Source: Aureobasidium sp. EXF-3400 (lineage: Eukaryota; Ascomycota; Dothideomycetes; Dothideales; Saccotheciaceae). Taken from it: a stretch of DNA of 64,000 nucleotides. Position 1 is the stretch's first letter. The number at the start of each line of letters is the position of its first letter. Under the pieces are notes generated by a model. The model saw only the letters and a program-made list of their open reading frames with translations, had not been told where the DNA came from and made no database searches. The stretch is taken from NCBI GenBank assembly GCA_024195585.1, contig SWBL01000041.1, forward strand, positions 1 to 64,000, in the 5' to 3' direction. Position numbers and translations under genes: made by a program. Of this stretch, positions 1-10,168 are shown piece after piece.

Positions 1-99
1 TTTTGAAGTTTCCCCACAGATCCTAGCCAATCACGTACTAGAGCGAAGAAAGTAAGAAAAGCCGACGAGCCCTCATCTCCTTTTGTTCTGCTGTTAGAC

Positions 100-618
100 C
101 CTAGACTATCTTATAAGATTATAGGTATTTTCTAAAATAGACCTAAAAGATATATACTACTATATACCTATTAAAAAAGATAATAAGTAGAAAATAGCTT
201 TCTATATATAGTATAGCTACTTAGGGTTTAGGAAGAATAGTAGATGCGTAACCTTATTAGTATGAGCTTTAAGGATATTAAGTAGTATTGCTAAACTCTA
301 TATTCTAGTAGAGCAGTTAAAGTAGAGATGCAGTCTATTAGCAAGTATAGTAATACTTAGTTAATTTAAAGAAGTAAAAGCTTAGTGTAGAAGGGAGTAA
401 CTAGTAGTCTTATGACTACTAGTTTGTTAATTGCAGTACGTAGTAAGACTCCCTAACTTATTATGTAATATCATAATTATTAGCGCAAGCATATAACATG
501 ATTCATACGTATATACAATGCAGCTTAGCTATGTGATGTAAGCAGTTAGCCTTACATAGAATCCAGTTCTTCTCGAGCACTTAGCTACTAGAGCCACATT
601 ACTATATCGATTATATAG
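100..618. repeat. AT-rich, TpA-rich tract (RIP-like repeat remnant)
   Basis: This stretch is much richer in A and T than the rest of the window. It is dominated by TA dinucleotides (tatata, ctata, tagta) and has no open frame. Such composition in a Pezizomycotina genome is typical of a transposon copy mutated by repeat-induced point mutation (CpA to TpA). No terminal repeats or transposase motif survive, so the element type cannot be named. It ends where homology to a polyketide synthase begins at about 625, so it marks the break that removed the 5' part of that gene. Confidence 0.6.
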
Positions 619-2087
619 AATAGTAAGAAGGATGTGGAGGCCAACCACTTTTTGCAGATAAAGGCATTCACCCGTAACGTGACTTTCTCGTCCTTTGGCT
701 TACTGCAGTTCGAAGACTTCCGTCCCGAACAGACTCAAAAAGCTCTGGAGGGCGTGATGGAGTTGATGCAGCAAAAGCATGTCCACACCATCGAGCCAAT
801 CAACTCGTACCCTCTGTCAGATTTGGAAAAGACCTTCCGTTTCATGCAGGCCGGTAAGCATATTGGTAAGATCGTTCTTTCGCTGGAGCCAGGAGTGCAA
901 GTCCCGGTGAGCAATTTCTCTTAAACGACCAAGATGCCGCGCCCTGATGGATCTGTCCAGGTCTTGCAACGTCGCGGTATCATGCGCCTCCGACCCGAGA
1001 CGTCTTATCTCATTGTAGGTGGACTTGGCGGTATCGGAAGGTCCATCTGTCACTGGATGGCCGACCATGGGGCCAAGCACATTGCTGTGTCTTCGAGAAG
1101 TGCAGCAGCTAGTGGTAACTCAGGAGCTTTCATCAGAGAGCTCGCCTCTACCGGAGTGATTGTCACGCCTATCGCTTGTGATGCCTCTGATGCCGAAAAG
1201 CAATCGAACGCCATCACCCAATACGAGTCACAGATGCCCAGGATCCGTGGAGTGATTCAAGGCGCTATGGTCGTGGTAGTAAGTTTTGAACCTCCATCAG
1301 AAGCCACTATATCTCTGATTCGCTTTCTCTTCTAGGATGCTGTTGTAGAGCAGATGAACGTCGAGAATTACACCAAAGCAGTTCGTCCCAAGATCCAAGG
1401 AAGCTGGAACTTGCACTACATCTTCAATCACGCAGACATTGACTTTTTCGTTATGCTGTCTTCGCTAGCTGGTGTAGGCGGAACAGTCAATCAAGCCAAC
1501 TACGCAGCAGGCAACACATACCAAGACGCACTTGCAAGATACCGCGTCAACAACGGCTTACAAGGCGCAACCATCGACCTCGGCGTCATCAAAAACGTTG
1601 GTGCCTCGTCAACCACCAAGATCAATTCGAACGCCTGCGCAAGTAAGGCTTCCACGTCTTGGACGAAGAAGACGTCCTCGCGACCATCGAATCCGCCATC
1701 TCCTCCTCGCCGCGCAATCAGATGCTGTTGGGCGCCAATGGAACCAATCTCGACGAGTCAAAGGACGCACGCTTCTGGTCCATTCCACGCCGACCCAAGA
1801 ATTCTGCTGCAGATTCAGCTGTCAAGACCGTCTCCAGCGACTTGGGGGCTGCAATGATGGCAGCGACATCTGTTGCTGACGCCGTCGACATTGTTGCATC
1901 GGCGTTGGCGCAGAAACTCGCTGGCATTTTCATGTTGAATGCTGCTGAGATCTCGCCATCTAGCTCTGCGGTTGAGCTGGGCGTGGACTCGCTTGTTGCT
2001 GTCGAGTTGAGGAATTTGCTGGCTCTGCGAGCTGGTGCCCAGGTGTCCATCTTTGATATCATGCAGAGTACTTCTTTGCTTGGATAG
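619..2087 (+). pseudogene. 3' remnant of a highly reducing polyketide synthase (ER end, KR, ACP)
   Basis: The frame shows the end of an enoyl reductase domain (DVEANHFLQIKAFTRNVTF, about 631-690), a ketoreductase with the NADPH motif GGLGGIGRS near 1018-1044 and the SSLAG/NYAAGN region at about 1460-1515, and a terminal acyl carrier domain with the phosphopantetheine serine in GVDSLVAVE near 1981-2007. A GT-AG intron at 1279-1335 fits. The KS, AT, DH and most of the ER are missing, because the frame begins just after a stop at 616-618 beside AT-rich DNA. Further lesions are visible: TAA at 922-924 inside continuing homology, a one-base frameshift near 1603-1606, and TAA at 1644-1646. Both stops would be CAA (Gln) before a C-to-T change. 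It is therefore a truncated, RIP-damaged pseudogene. The original product cannot be inferred from these domains. Confidence 0.85.
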
Positions 2088-3040
2088 TCGGAGAAGGCTG
2101 TAATGAAGAGCACCCTCGTTGATTTGAGTGTCATGCCCTAGGGTTCTTTTACCTTTATCCGTCTTGTTCATCCTTTTGCTTTCTGTTTCCACTGGAACGG
2201 CGTCAAGGAGTCCGAACAAATCATCTATAAGGATTTAGAAGAACGTTTCTATCAAGTGTATGTTTAAAGTGGTCGTGGATCTTAGCTTTCGTCAGCCACA
2301 CAATAACTAAATTTGCTGCAGTCATGCTGCCGAAGTCGGCTGACCAAGTCGTTCAGCTTGGCGACTTGTGGATGAGATTCTTCTGAGGTGGAGACTGGCA
2401 AATTAGTCGTGGAGAAGGCAAGCTTTTCATCTCAAGCCTCGACGTTCTAGCCAAGATACAGAACAACGGGCGTCAGACCAAGTACTTGGCTATTTCACTG
2501 GCCGTTCAGTCGACCACCGCCGAGCAAGGGCGTTGCACATTGACTTGGCGGTATAAGATTAGCAGGCTTGACGGCCGATGTTTCACCGGGTCTGCACTGA
2601 CCGAGGAATTTTCTGCTCGAGCAGAAATTTTGCGCCGTCTGTGCTTAGTCTCGTCAGACACCTCCGATGCTGCTGCTTTCACTATTGAAGCCACAGTCAT
2701 TGGCGTTCCAGGCGGGAGCATTCATCTGTCGCCCTTTAGCTTCTCACGTTGTCCTTGTGTAAGGGTTTGTCTTCTGCTTGCAGCCCGTAGGTGAGCTTGA
2801 TCCTCGATGTAGTTCATACAGTCAGACCTGACCTATGCGGATACATAACAAGCTTTGTATATATCATGTACCAGGATAAGATACCATTTGTTAGAAGTGC
2901 AGTCATAGGGCCGTTGCATCGTCTCACACTAAAGTTGGCTAACCCGTCACTTCCACTTGTTGCCGGCAGCGCGTGAGCACTGCATACCCCTCATTTATCC
3001 ATACGCGCATCCTTGCCCAGAGATATAACAGCAGCATGTT
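2088..3040. other. Intergenic, no gene recognised
   Basis: About 950 bases follow the polyketide synthase remnant. The short open frames here (for example 2486-2794) have no recognisable domain and no neighbouring exon that extends them. I see nothing else to annotate. Confidence 0.5.
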
Positions 3041-3079
3041 ATGCCTCACTGCACCTCAAATCGGTCAATTCAGTCAGAC

Positions 3080-4441
3080 ATGGCTATTCAAACAAAGTCG
3101 AAAGCAGTGCTTCCAACTCTAGCTATCTCATTCAATTTCCCAGATCCTCCGAATGCCTTGCCGCCTCCACACAATCATACACCAAAATTCTTTCAACAAC
3201 ATGGTGTGCGGGGTGTGCTAAGGATGGATGTTCCAGCTACTCAATTGTGTGATGCTGTAAAAATCACTCTACAGGGTAAAGCATCCCAAAAACAATTTTG
3301 AAATGCCATTCTGACTTCTACAGGACAAGCTATTAGGAAGCTCGGTTCCAGCCAGTCTGTAAACGGTGTGGTCACCATGGCTGTGGCAGACTCCCAATGC
3401 CGAGAAGACATAGTATGCAAATTATCTTAACAAGCCATCCATATCATTTGCCAACGGATGCAACAGTTCCTGGAGTTGACGGATGTCCATCATCTGGAAC
3501 ATGCTGCAAGCTTTAAGAAACGCTTGTCCTACCAGACACCATTCTACTTCGAGATCCCGGACACTTCTGATCCTGGACACGACCTTTTCAAATTCAATCA
3601 GTTCGGACTTCCGCCATCGCTGCATGTCGCAAGCTCGCCCCATGTCAGCTTACATAATGGGACCTGGGCCTGTGTGGACATCTCTTATCAACTCAAGGCT
3701 TATGCATTTTGTGACGGCGTTTTGGTGTTTACAGGATCTCAACCTATTCAGCTTGTGCCATGTGTCTCTTCGATACCTCCACCCATTGCTTTCGATGACC
3801 TCAGAAGCGAATATGCAATGACGCGACTGCAATCGCTTAAGCGGATGTTCAACAAGAAGGGGGGTACACTGGAAGTCAGCTTGAGCGAACCTAAACCGCT
3901 GTCACTTCGAGCCGACGGTCAATTCCAGCTCCATACAATCTCTATCAACTGCCGCTTGAGCACTGTCACCAAAGATATACCTTTACTCTGCGCCACGATT
4001 GCCTGGCGACTCAAGTCGTCGACGACTGTCTCAACAATACCGCTGCAAGGCATGCCGACCGTGCGACAAATCACAAGATTCCCTTTCTTAGACGAGATAA
4101 CCAACAGATCTTAAACAAAGTCGACAGATCTCAGACTTGTAGATTGGACTGCCTGTTCCGATACACCAGACGGACTGCAATGGAAGAAGCTGCACAGATT
4201 ATGGCTTGATATACCTCAACCTAAGGATGTTGTGCCCTCCTTCTTCTCTACTCTGGCATCCCGCCGATATAGCCTGGAACTGTCGATCAAGGTTCGAGGG
4301 GACGGCAAGGCTAAATTCAAATTTGACATACCCGTCCAATTTGTCTGGATGGAACCAGTTAGGGGTGATGTGCATACCATATCTGCACTGTCTTTAGATA
4401 GTATTGAACCTGATCAACAATGTCCGATATATACTAGATAG
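3080..4441 (+). pseudogene. Arrestin-like protein gene with one in-frame stop
   Basis: Frame 2 can be followed through the whole span with two GT-AG introns at 3276-3323 (48 bp) and 3413-3466 (54 bp). The translation has the beta-sandwich character of fungal alpha-arrestin-like proteins: DAVKITLQG and SYQTPFYFEIPDT in the N-terminal half, then YSLELSIKVRGDGKAKFKF and the FDIPVQF strand in the C-terminal half. Such proteins normally act as adaptors for ubiquitin-dependent trafficking of plasma membrane transporters, but I see no clear PPxY motif. The frame is broken once by TAA at 4112-4114. Homology-like sequence continues in the same frame after it, and no intron removes it. CAA-to-TAA would explain it. 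I chose ATG 3080; ATG 3041 is also in frame. Family assignment is moderate and pseudogene status is likely but rests on one codon. Confidence 0.55.
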
Positions 4442-5748
4442 TATTGATTCAACTGTTATAATCTTGATATAGAGTATTTGTTAGAAGTAGTGACTCGATT
4501 ATTATAGAAAGGAACCAATTTATCTATAGAATATTCACTACTGGCCTAAGATCGCTTTCTGAGTACAGAACTAAGACTAGTAATACCGGATTTACTTATT
4601 TCTCATGGCCGCCTTTACCAAACGGGGATCCAGCACGAAGAGGTCTCGACGTAGAGCTGAGCGGTGTGCTAGGGTGGGAGACTCTGCTCAAAGCGCAAGT
4701 TAGCCAGGGGATGTAGATCGCTGCATTATGCCGCTGCCTCTTGGTACAGTCGATGTGGGAGTGAAAGAACCAACAATAGTGTTAATTGGACTGGAGGGGC
4801 TTGTTGGAGGTTCGCTAGGTGTGCCGGTGATGCTAAAGAGAGGAGGCAGACTAATGGTGTTCAATCCTGATGAGGAGGTGTGACTTTGGGCGGCCACTCT
4901 GCCTGCTCTTGGTCGAACCTTGCATGCCAAAGCAATGGATGAGCAGCAGGTTGATAAGGAGTCATCAGGTGTTAACCGGCTTGAGGTAGTAGCAAGCTGG
5001 GCTGCTTCTAGAATTTGACGTGCCAATCCTTTTTGGATGGCATGGAGTAAGGTTGGAAACCCCGAAGCAGTATGCCATGTAGACATGCAAAGCAGGAAGA
5101 TGGATGTCGGCATCTTACAATCGACACCGTCGATGATAACAAGCGATGATATGACCATAGAAGCAAACTTGATGATACTGAAGAGTTTTGCTGCCAGGAA
5201 CTTAGGGTCTATCGCCAACGACACCGAGATTTCCATTAGATGCTTGGCAGATATTGAATGATAATGTTTGTGCCCACAGTCTACGCAAAGGTATGACGGA
5301 AGCAGGCGAGGAAGAAACAACGAGGGTCCTCGGCTGTGGCAAAAGTTTCACGGGCTATGTCTCATGCAATTTGAACCAAATATCAAACCCACCTCTAGTT
5401 GCAATTGATTGTCGATAGCGAAGATCTTAGTACGTATCTTCAGGTAGTTTCTAACGGCTTCTTCACGTCTCTACGTCTGTCGATGGGAAATGGCCATCTC
5501 CGGGTGGCTAGTAGTGCGAACAGTCGGTTGTCGATCTACGGTAAGTAAAGACAAGCTTGATGGACCATACCAGTGTTGTCGATGGTTTGGCTCCAGTGCG
5601 TCTGCAAGTCTCCATCCGACCTCACGATAATCACCCCGCGTTTGATTTGTTGCAAGTGTGGAGACTGGAAGACTATTGTACCGCGGAGTCTTGGCCGAGG
5701 GCTTACCGGGATGATCGGACTTTCGGATTTTGGCGGCCGTGCTTCTGA
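4442..5748. other. Intergenic, partly AT-rich; unassigned minus-strand open frame
   Basis: From 4430 to about 4570 the DNA is AT-rich and again TpA-rich. Between 4700 and 5320 the minus strand has a 206-codon open frame rich in Ser, Thr and Pro at its C-terminal half. It has no motif I recognise, so I do not call it as a gene. The remainder up to 5748 is unremarkable upstream DNA of the lactonase gene. Confidence 0.4.
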
Positions 5749-5763
5749 TCGGGTGGAGTCCGA
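5749..5763. promoter_or_regulatory. TCGG-N7-CCGA palindrome upstream of the SMP-30 gene
   Basis: TCGG, seven bases (gtggagt), CCGA. Inverted CGG/CCG triplets at fixed spacing are the usual recognition form of Zn2Cys6 homodimers. It lies 93 bp before ATG 5857 and is the leftmost of seven identical-format sites in region 2. Confidence 0.6.
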
Positions 5764-5856
5764 GCCATGGCGTCCTATATTTGCAGTGTTCAGGCTTGAA
5801 ATACGGGCCAAATAAGCATGCGCCGAAGCTCTGCAATAAGCCAACTACACACCAAC

Positions 5857-6828
5857 ATGAATTTTTATCCAGTTCCACCGGTCATCAAAGCACAAGTTCT
5901 CACACGCATCCCGGAAGAGCTGCGTTGTAAGGGCGAAAGCGATTGGCGTGGAGGCTTCACTGGAACCTTTCAGAACATCTTCCTTGAAGGGCCGACCTGT
6001 GATGAAGACGGTCACCTCTATGTGACCGATATTCCCTACGGTCGCATCCTCAAGATCAACAAACACACCAAGCAAACTACTGTTTGTGTCCAGTATGATG
6101 GAGAACCCAACGGTATGGTGCGTCGGAAAGATGGCAAATTCATTGTTGCAGATTACAAGAAGGTAAGCAGTGTCGGAACGGAGGGAATACGTTTGGACTC
6201 GTGAGGCTGACAAGTTCACAAGGGCCTTCTCCTGTTTGATCCAAAGTCAAATCAAGTCTCGCCTCTCCTTACAAGAAACAATTTGGAGAGTTTCAAAGGT
6301 GTCAACGATGTAATCATCGACAGCAAGGGCAATGTCTTCTTTACTGATCAAGGACAAACCGGCATGACGGATCAGTCCGGCAAAGTATATCGACTTGGCA
6401 TTGATGGCAGACTGGATAAGTTGGTGTCGAACGGCATCTCTCCAAATGGGCTTGCTCTGTCGTTGGATGAGCGATTTCTCTACGTGGCAATGACCAGGTC
6501 GAATGAGGTATGGAGACTGCCATTACATCTCGATGGCTCAACGTCGAAAGCAGGGGTTTTCTTCCGTTCTTTCGGTAATGCAGGACCCGATGGCATCAAA
6601 TTGGATCAAGAGGGCAACGTATTCATCTGTCACCCGAGTTTAGGCTCGGTCTTTGTGGTGGATAAGCACGGTGTTCCCAAGGCTAGGATCGTCAGCGGCT
6701 CGGCGGGTATCAACTTGACCAACTGCACATTTGGGGGTCCAGAGGGCAAAACGCTCTACATCACAGACAGCTTGGAAGGCAATGTGCAGACAGTCGACTG
6801 GCACTGTCAAGGCGCGCTACACAAATAG
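5857..6828 (+). CDS. SMP-30/gluconolactonase/LRE-family protein (sugar lactone lactonase)
   Basis: The gene has two exons, 5857-6162 and 6223-6828. The 60-bp intron has donor gtaagc and acceptor acaag, and the product is 303 aa. It is a six-bladed beta-propeller of the SMP-30 family, which uses one divalent metal to hydrolyse aldono- or other lactones. The metal ligands of the family are visible as the Glu of EGPTCDEDGHLYVTD (about residue 45), the Asn of SPNGLALSLDERFLYVA and the Asp of GPDGIKLDQEGNVF. There is no signal peptide, so a cytosolic enzyme is likely. ATG 5857 is preferred; ATG 5818 is in frame but adds residues outside the fold. A TCGG-N7-CCGA site lies just upstream. In this context it would open a lactone intermediate or substrate for the downstream dehydrogenases and aldolase. 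The substrate is unknown. Confidence 0.85.
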
Positions 6829-6971
6829 ACACAATTGCAGCAAAAGCCACTCCAAATTTTGATGACATAAGCAATCTTCGCGTCCGTGCTTCAGATTTCC
6901 TGGGCGTTCCTGTTCCTGCTCTGAGCCGTCGCGTGCTCTCCGCACTTCGTTTGCATGCAAAGACCAACCAG

Positions 6972-9125
6972 ATGGAAGACGGAGACAGTCGCTTACCGTC
7001 ATGTCAAGCATGCCGGCGGAAGAAGATCAAGGCACGCTAGCTCTTTTCAAGCAAAGTCTGACTGTCCGTCTAATGCTGGTGTGAATAGTGCAATAAAGAT
7101 GTCCCGAGATGCTCAGCTTGTGTCGCATCGCAAACTGAATGTGTCTTTGAAGATCAGGCTTCTGCCCAAGTCTACTCACGCGAGTATGCCATAAACTCTC
7201 CGTGCAATCATTGTATTCTGACTCGAGCTGACTCGTTCTCGCAGAGAGATTGCCGACCTCGAGCAGAGGGAACGAGATCTTCGGGCAGTTTTGGAAGAAC
7301 AGAATGCTCCAACCTATCACAGCGGCAGCAGTCCTGCAACCGGTCGACATCGTGGTAAGAGATTCGTTGGTGATGAAGTTGGTCTAAAGTCAGTCAGGAA
7401 CTGCCACCATTTGTCTGGTTCAATGCTAAGTTGTTTAGTCTCTTCCAGTTCATGTTCTCATCCTCAGCATGGAAATCTTCACGACAGCGACTTTTGCAAT
7501 GTTTGGCATACAAACCCAAGATTGCAGAGCCACTGGCCACTCAACACCGACTGCCACCGATGGAAATGGCAACGCAACTCTTGAAATTCTATCTTAATGG
7601 CTCACACGTCATGCATCCTTTCCTTTTATACAATCAAATCATGCAATCCTTTGACACAATATACCAGACTCAGGAACCCCAGCAATCTTCCCCACAGGAT
7701 ATGTTCACCATCTTGATGATATTTGCAGTTGCTGCCGTCACCATGCATCGACAAGGTAAAATTCGCGAACACCCATATGGATACTATTTGAGCGCGATGC
7801 GATATCTGGGCCAGATTCCACATACCAAGGGCAAAGAGGGAGTTCAAAACCTGTTACTTGTGGCTCGCTTCGGGATGTATCATCATGTTGGCACATCGCT
7901 GTGGGAACTTGCGCGACAGTGCATGAGGGCATGTATCGAGATGGAATATCACTTACCGCCAATCATGCCAGGACGGATTTCAGATGAGGAGAAGCAACAT
8001 AATCAGCGTATCTTCTGGGAATGCTATCAGCTGGACCGATACAGTTCAACAACACTGGGCCGACCGTTTGCCATCGCCGACCATGATATCAAGGTGGACT
8101 TGCCTTCAAGAGTGGGGCTAGATAATGCTACATCCATCGCTCTTGGTCCCACATCCTTGACCTCGTCGGACCTCTCGGTGTTCATATACTCAGTCCAATT
8201 GAGACAAATCACCTCTCGAATACGCAGCAAGTTGCTTGCCATGAGCAGTAGCAGCCACGAGCAACATCGCTCGTTCATGGCAACTGGCGAGATTTACGCC
8301 AGCCTTCACAAGTTTCTTGCAGAACTGGACCACTGGCGTGCTTCGGCGCCGCACTATGAGCAGCATACATGCTTGTATGAGAACCAAGAGTGGTACGACT
8401 TTCTGCTCGAGAAAGACAAGCTATTTCTCCTGCGAGGTGGCGTCAACTTACTGTTCAAGAGTAGACGAGGCGTGTCACAAGACATCATGCGACTATGGGG
8501 ACGGTGCGCTACTCGTGTTGTGGAGCTGTATGCTTCGTTGTACCGGGCAGGACTTATCACATATACGCGGAGCTACTTTCAAATGTTGTTCCATGCGGGT
8601 CTGTCTGTGATCTTCTGCGTTTCCTCCGAAGCCAAAACTCGCACTGGAGCAGGTCGTTTGATTCCGAATTTTGACGCTACCCTTTCCGTCTGTGGTGATG
8701 TGCTAGATGCCATCTCGGAAAAGATGCCAGATGCTCGAGGTTACGCGGTTGTGTTCGAGTCTATGAGGAGGTCAGTATTCGATAACTTCTCAGCCTCTCC
8801 TGCCACCACTGGCCATCCGACAACTCCTCACGAGGCATGCACAACGTCACTTGCATATCAAGATACTAGCTCGGAGTATCAAGAGCAGCATCATGTCATG
8901 CCTGAGACTACCCACAATCAAGGACTATATACGGCTCCCGGAGCGGTCCAGGCACCGACCTATTCACAATGGATGCCCGAGGTGGACTGGATCAACATGG
9001 ATGTCAGCGCGATGCAAGGGGTGGAAGCTGGATTGAGCGAATACGTGTGGGGTGATCTCAATATAAACGCCGACATGTGGAACAGGATTGAGCATATGAT
9101 TGACGAGACTATCGACGACGCTTGA
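6972..9125 (+). CDS. Zn2Cys6 transcription factor
   Basis: The N-terminus is a binuclear zinc cluster spaced C11-x2-C14-x6-C21-x6-C28-x2-C31-x6-C38 (SCQACRRKKIK, then CNKDVPRCSACVASQTEC). It is followed by a coiled-coil linker (EIADLEQRERDLRAVLEEQN) and a fungal-specific regulatory domain containing LPPMEMATQLLKFYL and the FWECYQLDRYSSTTLGRP segment. Exons are 6972-7031, 7089-7183, 7245-7354 and about 7398-9125. The first intron (7032-7088) uses a GC donor. The third junction is problematic. The best GT-AG pair (7355-7397, 43 bp) does not keep frame between the linker and the ELPPFVWFNAKLFS segment, so an unusual splice site or a one-base indel must be present. It lies between the lactonase and the 2-hydroxyacid dehydrogenase gene, but has no TCGG-N7-CCGA site upstream. 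Confidence 0.8.
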
Positions 9126-9135
9126 TACAAATGAA

Positions 9136-10110
9136 CTATTGCTGCTTTGCAAATTCGAACAGATAATCCACCGCCGCGCTGGCAGTTTCCATCTGGGTCT
9201 GATCCGTAGCCGCTCCGATGTGTGGTGTGCTGACTACTCTCGGACTTGACCATAGTTTGGCGTACATCTCCTTGGTTGGTGGCTCTTGCATGTGACAGTC
9301 GAGGCCGGCACCCCAGATCAAGCCTTCGTGGAGTGCGCGAGCAAGATCTGCTTCATTCACAATACCACCTCTTGCAGCGTTGATGAGAATTGATGTTGAC
9401 TTCATGCGCTGCAGCTGCTCGTACGAGATGAGATTTGTGGTATCCTTGACCAAGGGTACGTGTATCGAGACGATATCCGCTATTAAAACCTGGTCGACAG
9501 TCTTGGCACGCTCGTGAGGTAGATCTGACCAGGCATTCTCAGGCAAGAAGGGATCGTATGCGATTATCTGTGAGCCAAAAGCGCCGTGGAAAATCTCAGC
9601 GACTCTACGACTGATGTTGCCCATGCCAATCAGGCCGATGCTTTTCCCAGTGAGAATAAGACCAGAGCAGGTGGATTTAGGTACCGCCTCGCCAGCACCT
9701 TGCTTGAGTGTGATTGGTCGAATTTCGCGAGCCACGGTCATGGTGAGTGCGAGAACAAGTTCCGCCACGGCGGTCGCATTGATGCCGGGCGTGTTGAAGA
9801 TCTTGACACCAGCGGCCTTGCAGGCAGCGGCATCGATCTTCTCGATGCCAACGCCCTGTTTGCCGATTGCTCTGAGGTGCTTGGCTTGGGCAATGTCATC
9901 GGCGGTGACACTTGATCCCTTCACCAAGAGGTATCGAGCATTCTGCCTCCAGTTCTTGACCTCTGGATCTTGAGGGCCGATGACATTGAAGAGAGTCTTG
10001 CAGTGTTTGACAGCTCCTGGATGGTATTCATCAATGAGATAGACGGTTGGCTTTGTCGATTGACCGTCCGATTGAGGTTCAGGGCTAGAATCAATCCTTG
10101 AAGGAGCCAT
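9136..10110 (-). CDS. D-isomer-specific 2-hydroxyacid dehydrogenase
   Basis: Single exon, 324 aa, starting at MAPSRIDSS (10110). The longer in-frame start at 10188 would overlap the next gene's end. It belongs to the NAD(P)-dependent D-2-hydroxyacid dehydrogenase family (phosphoglycerate, glyoxylate and hydroxypyruvate reductases). The nucleotide-binding loop GLIGMGNISRRVAEI is near residue 165. The catalytic triad is recognisable as Arg in NAARGGIVNE, Glu in the CHMQEPP segment and His in STPHIGAAT. Length is usual for the family, with no ACT or regulatory domain, which argues against a serine-pathway phosphoglycerate dehydrogenase. Likely role: reducing a short 2-oxo acid such as hydroxypyruvate, glyoxylate or pyruvate, or oxidising a D-hydroxyacid. 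Its 3' end is 11 bp from the stop of the convergent Zn2Cys6 gene. Confidence 0.88.
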   Translation of the reverse strand: MAPSRIDSSPEPQSDGQSTKPTVYLIDEYHPGAVKHCKTLFNVIGPQDPEVKNWRQNARYLLVKGSSVTADDIAQAKHLRAIGKQGVGIEKIDAAACKAAGVKIFNTPGINATAVAELVLALTMTVAREIRPITLKQGAGEAVPKSTCSGLILTGKSIGLIGMGNISRRVAEIFHGAFGSQIIAYDPFLPENAWSDLPHERAKTVDQVLIADIVSIHVPLVKDTTNLISYEQLQRMKSTSILINAARGGIVNEADLARALHEGLIWGAGLDCHMQEPPTKEMYAKLWSSPRVVSTPHIGAATDQTQMETASAAVDYLFEFAKQQ

Positions 10111-10168
10111 GTTTGTGTGTATATGGGGAGTAGTGTATGGGGCAGAATCAAACATGTTGGCTGTGAGA

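Noticed and set aside
906..932. Possible intron removing the TAA at 922
   Set aside because: A gt...ag interval of 27 bp is too short for a fungal intron, so the stop is treated as a real lesion.
4700..5320. 206-codon minus-strand open frame
   Set aside because: No recognisable domain, no exon partners, partly low complexity; mentioned only in the gap description.
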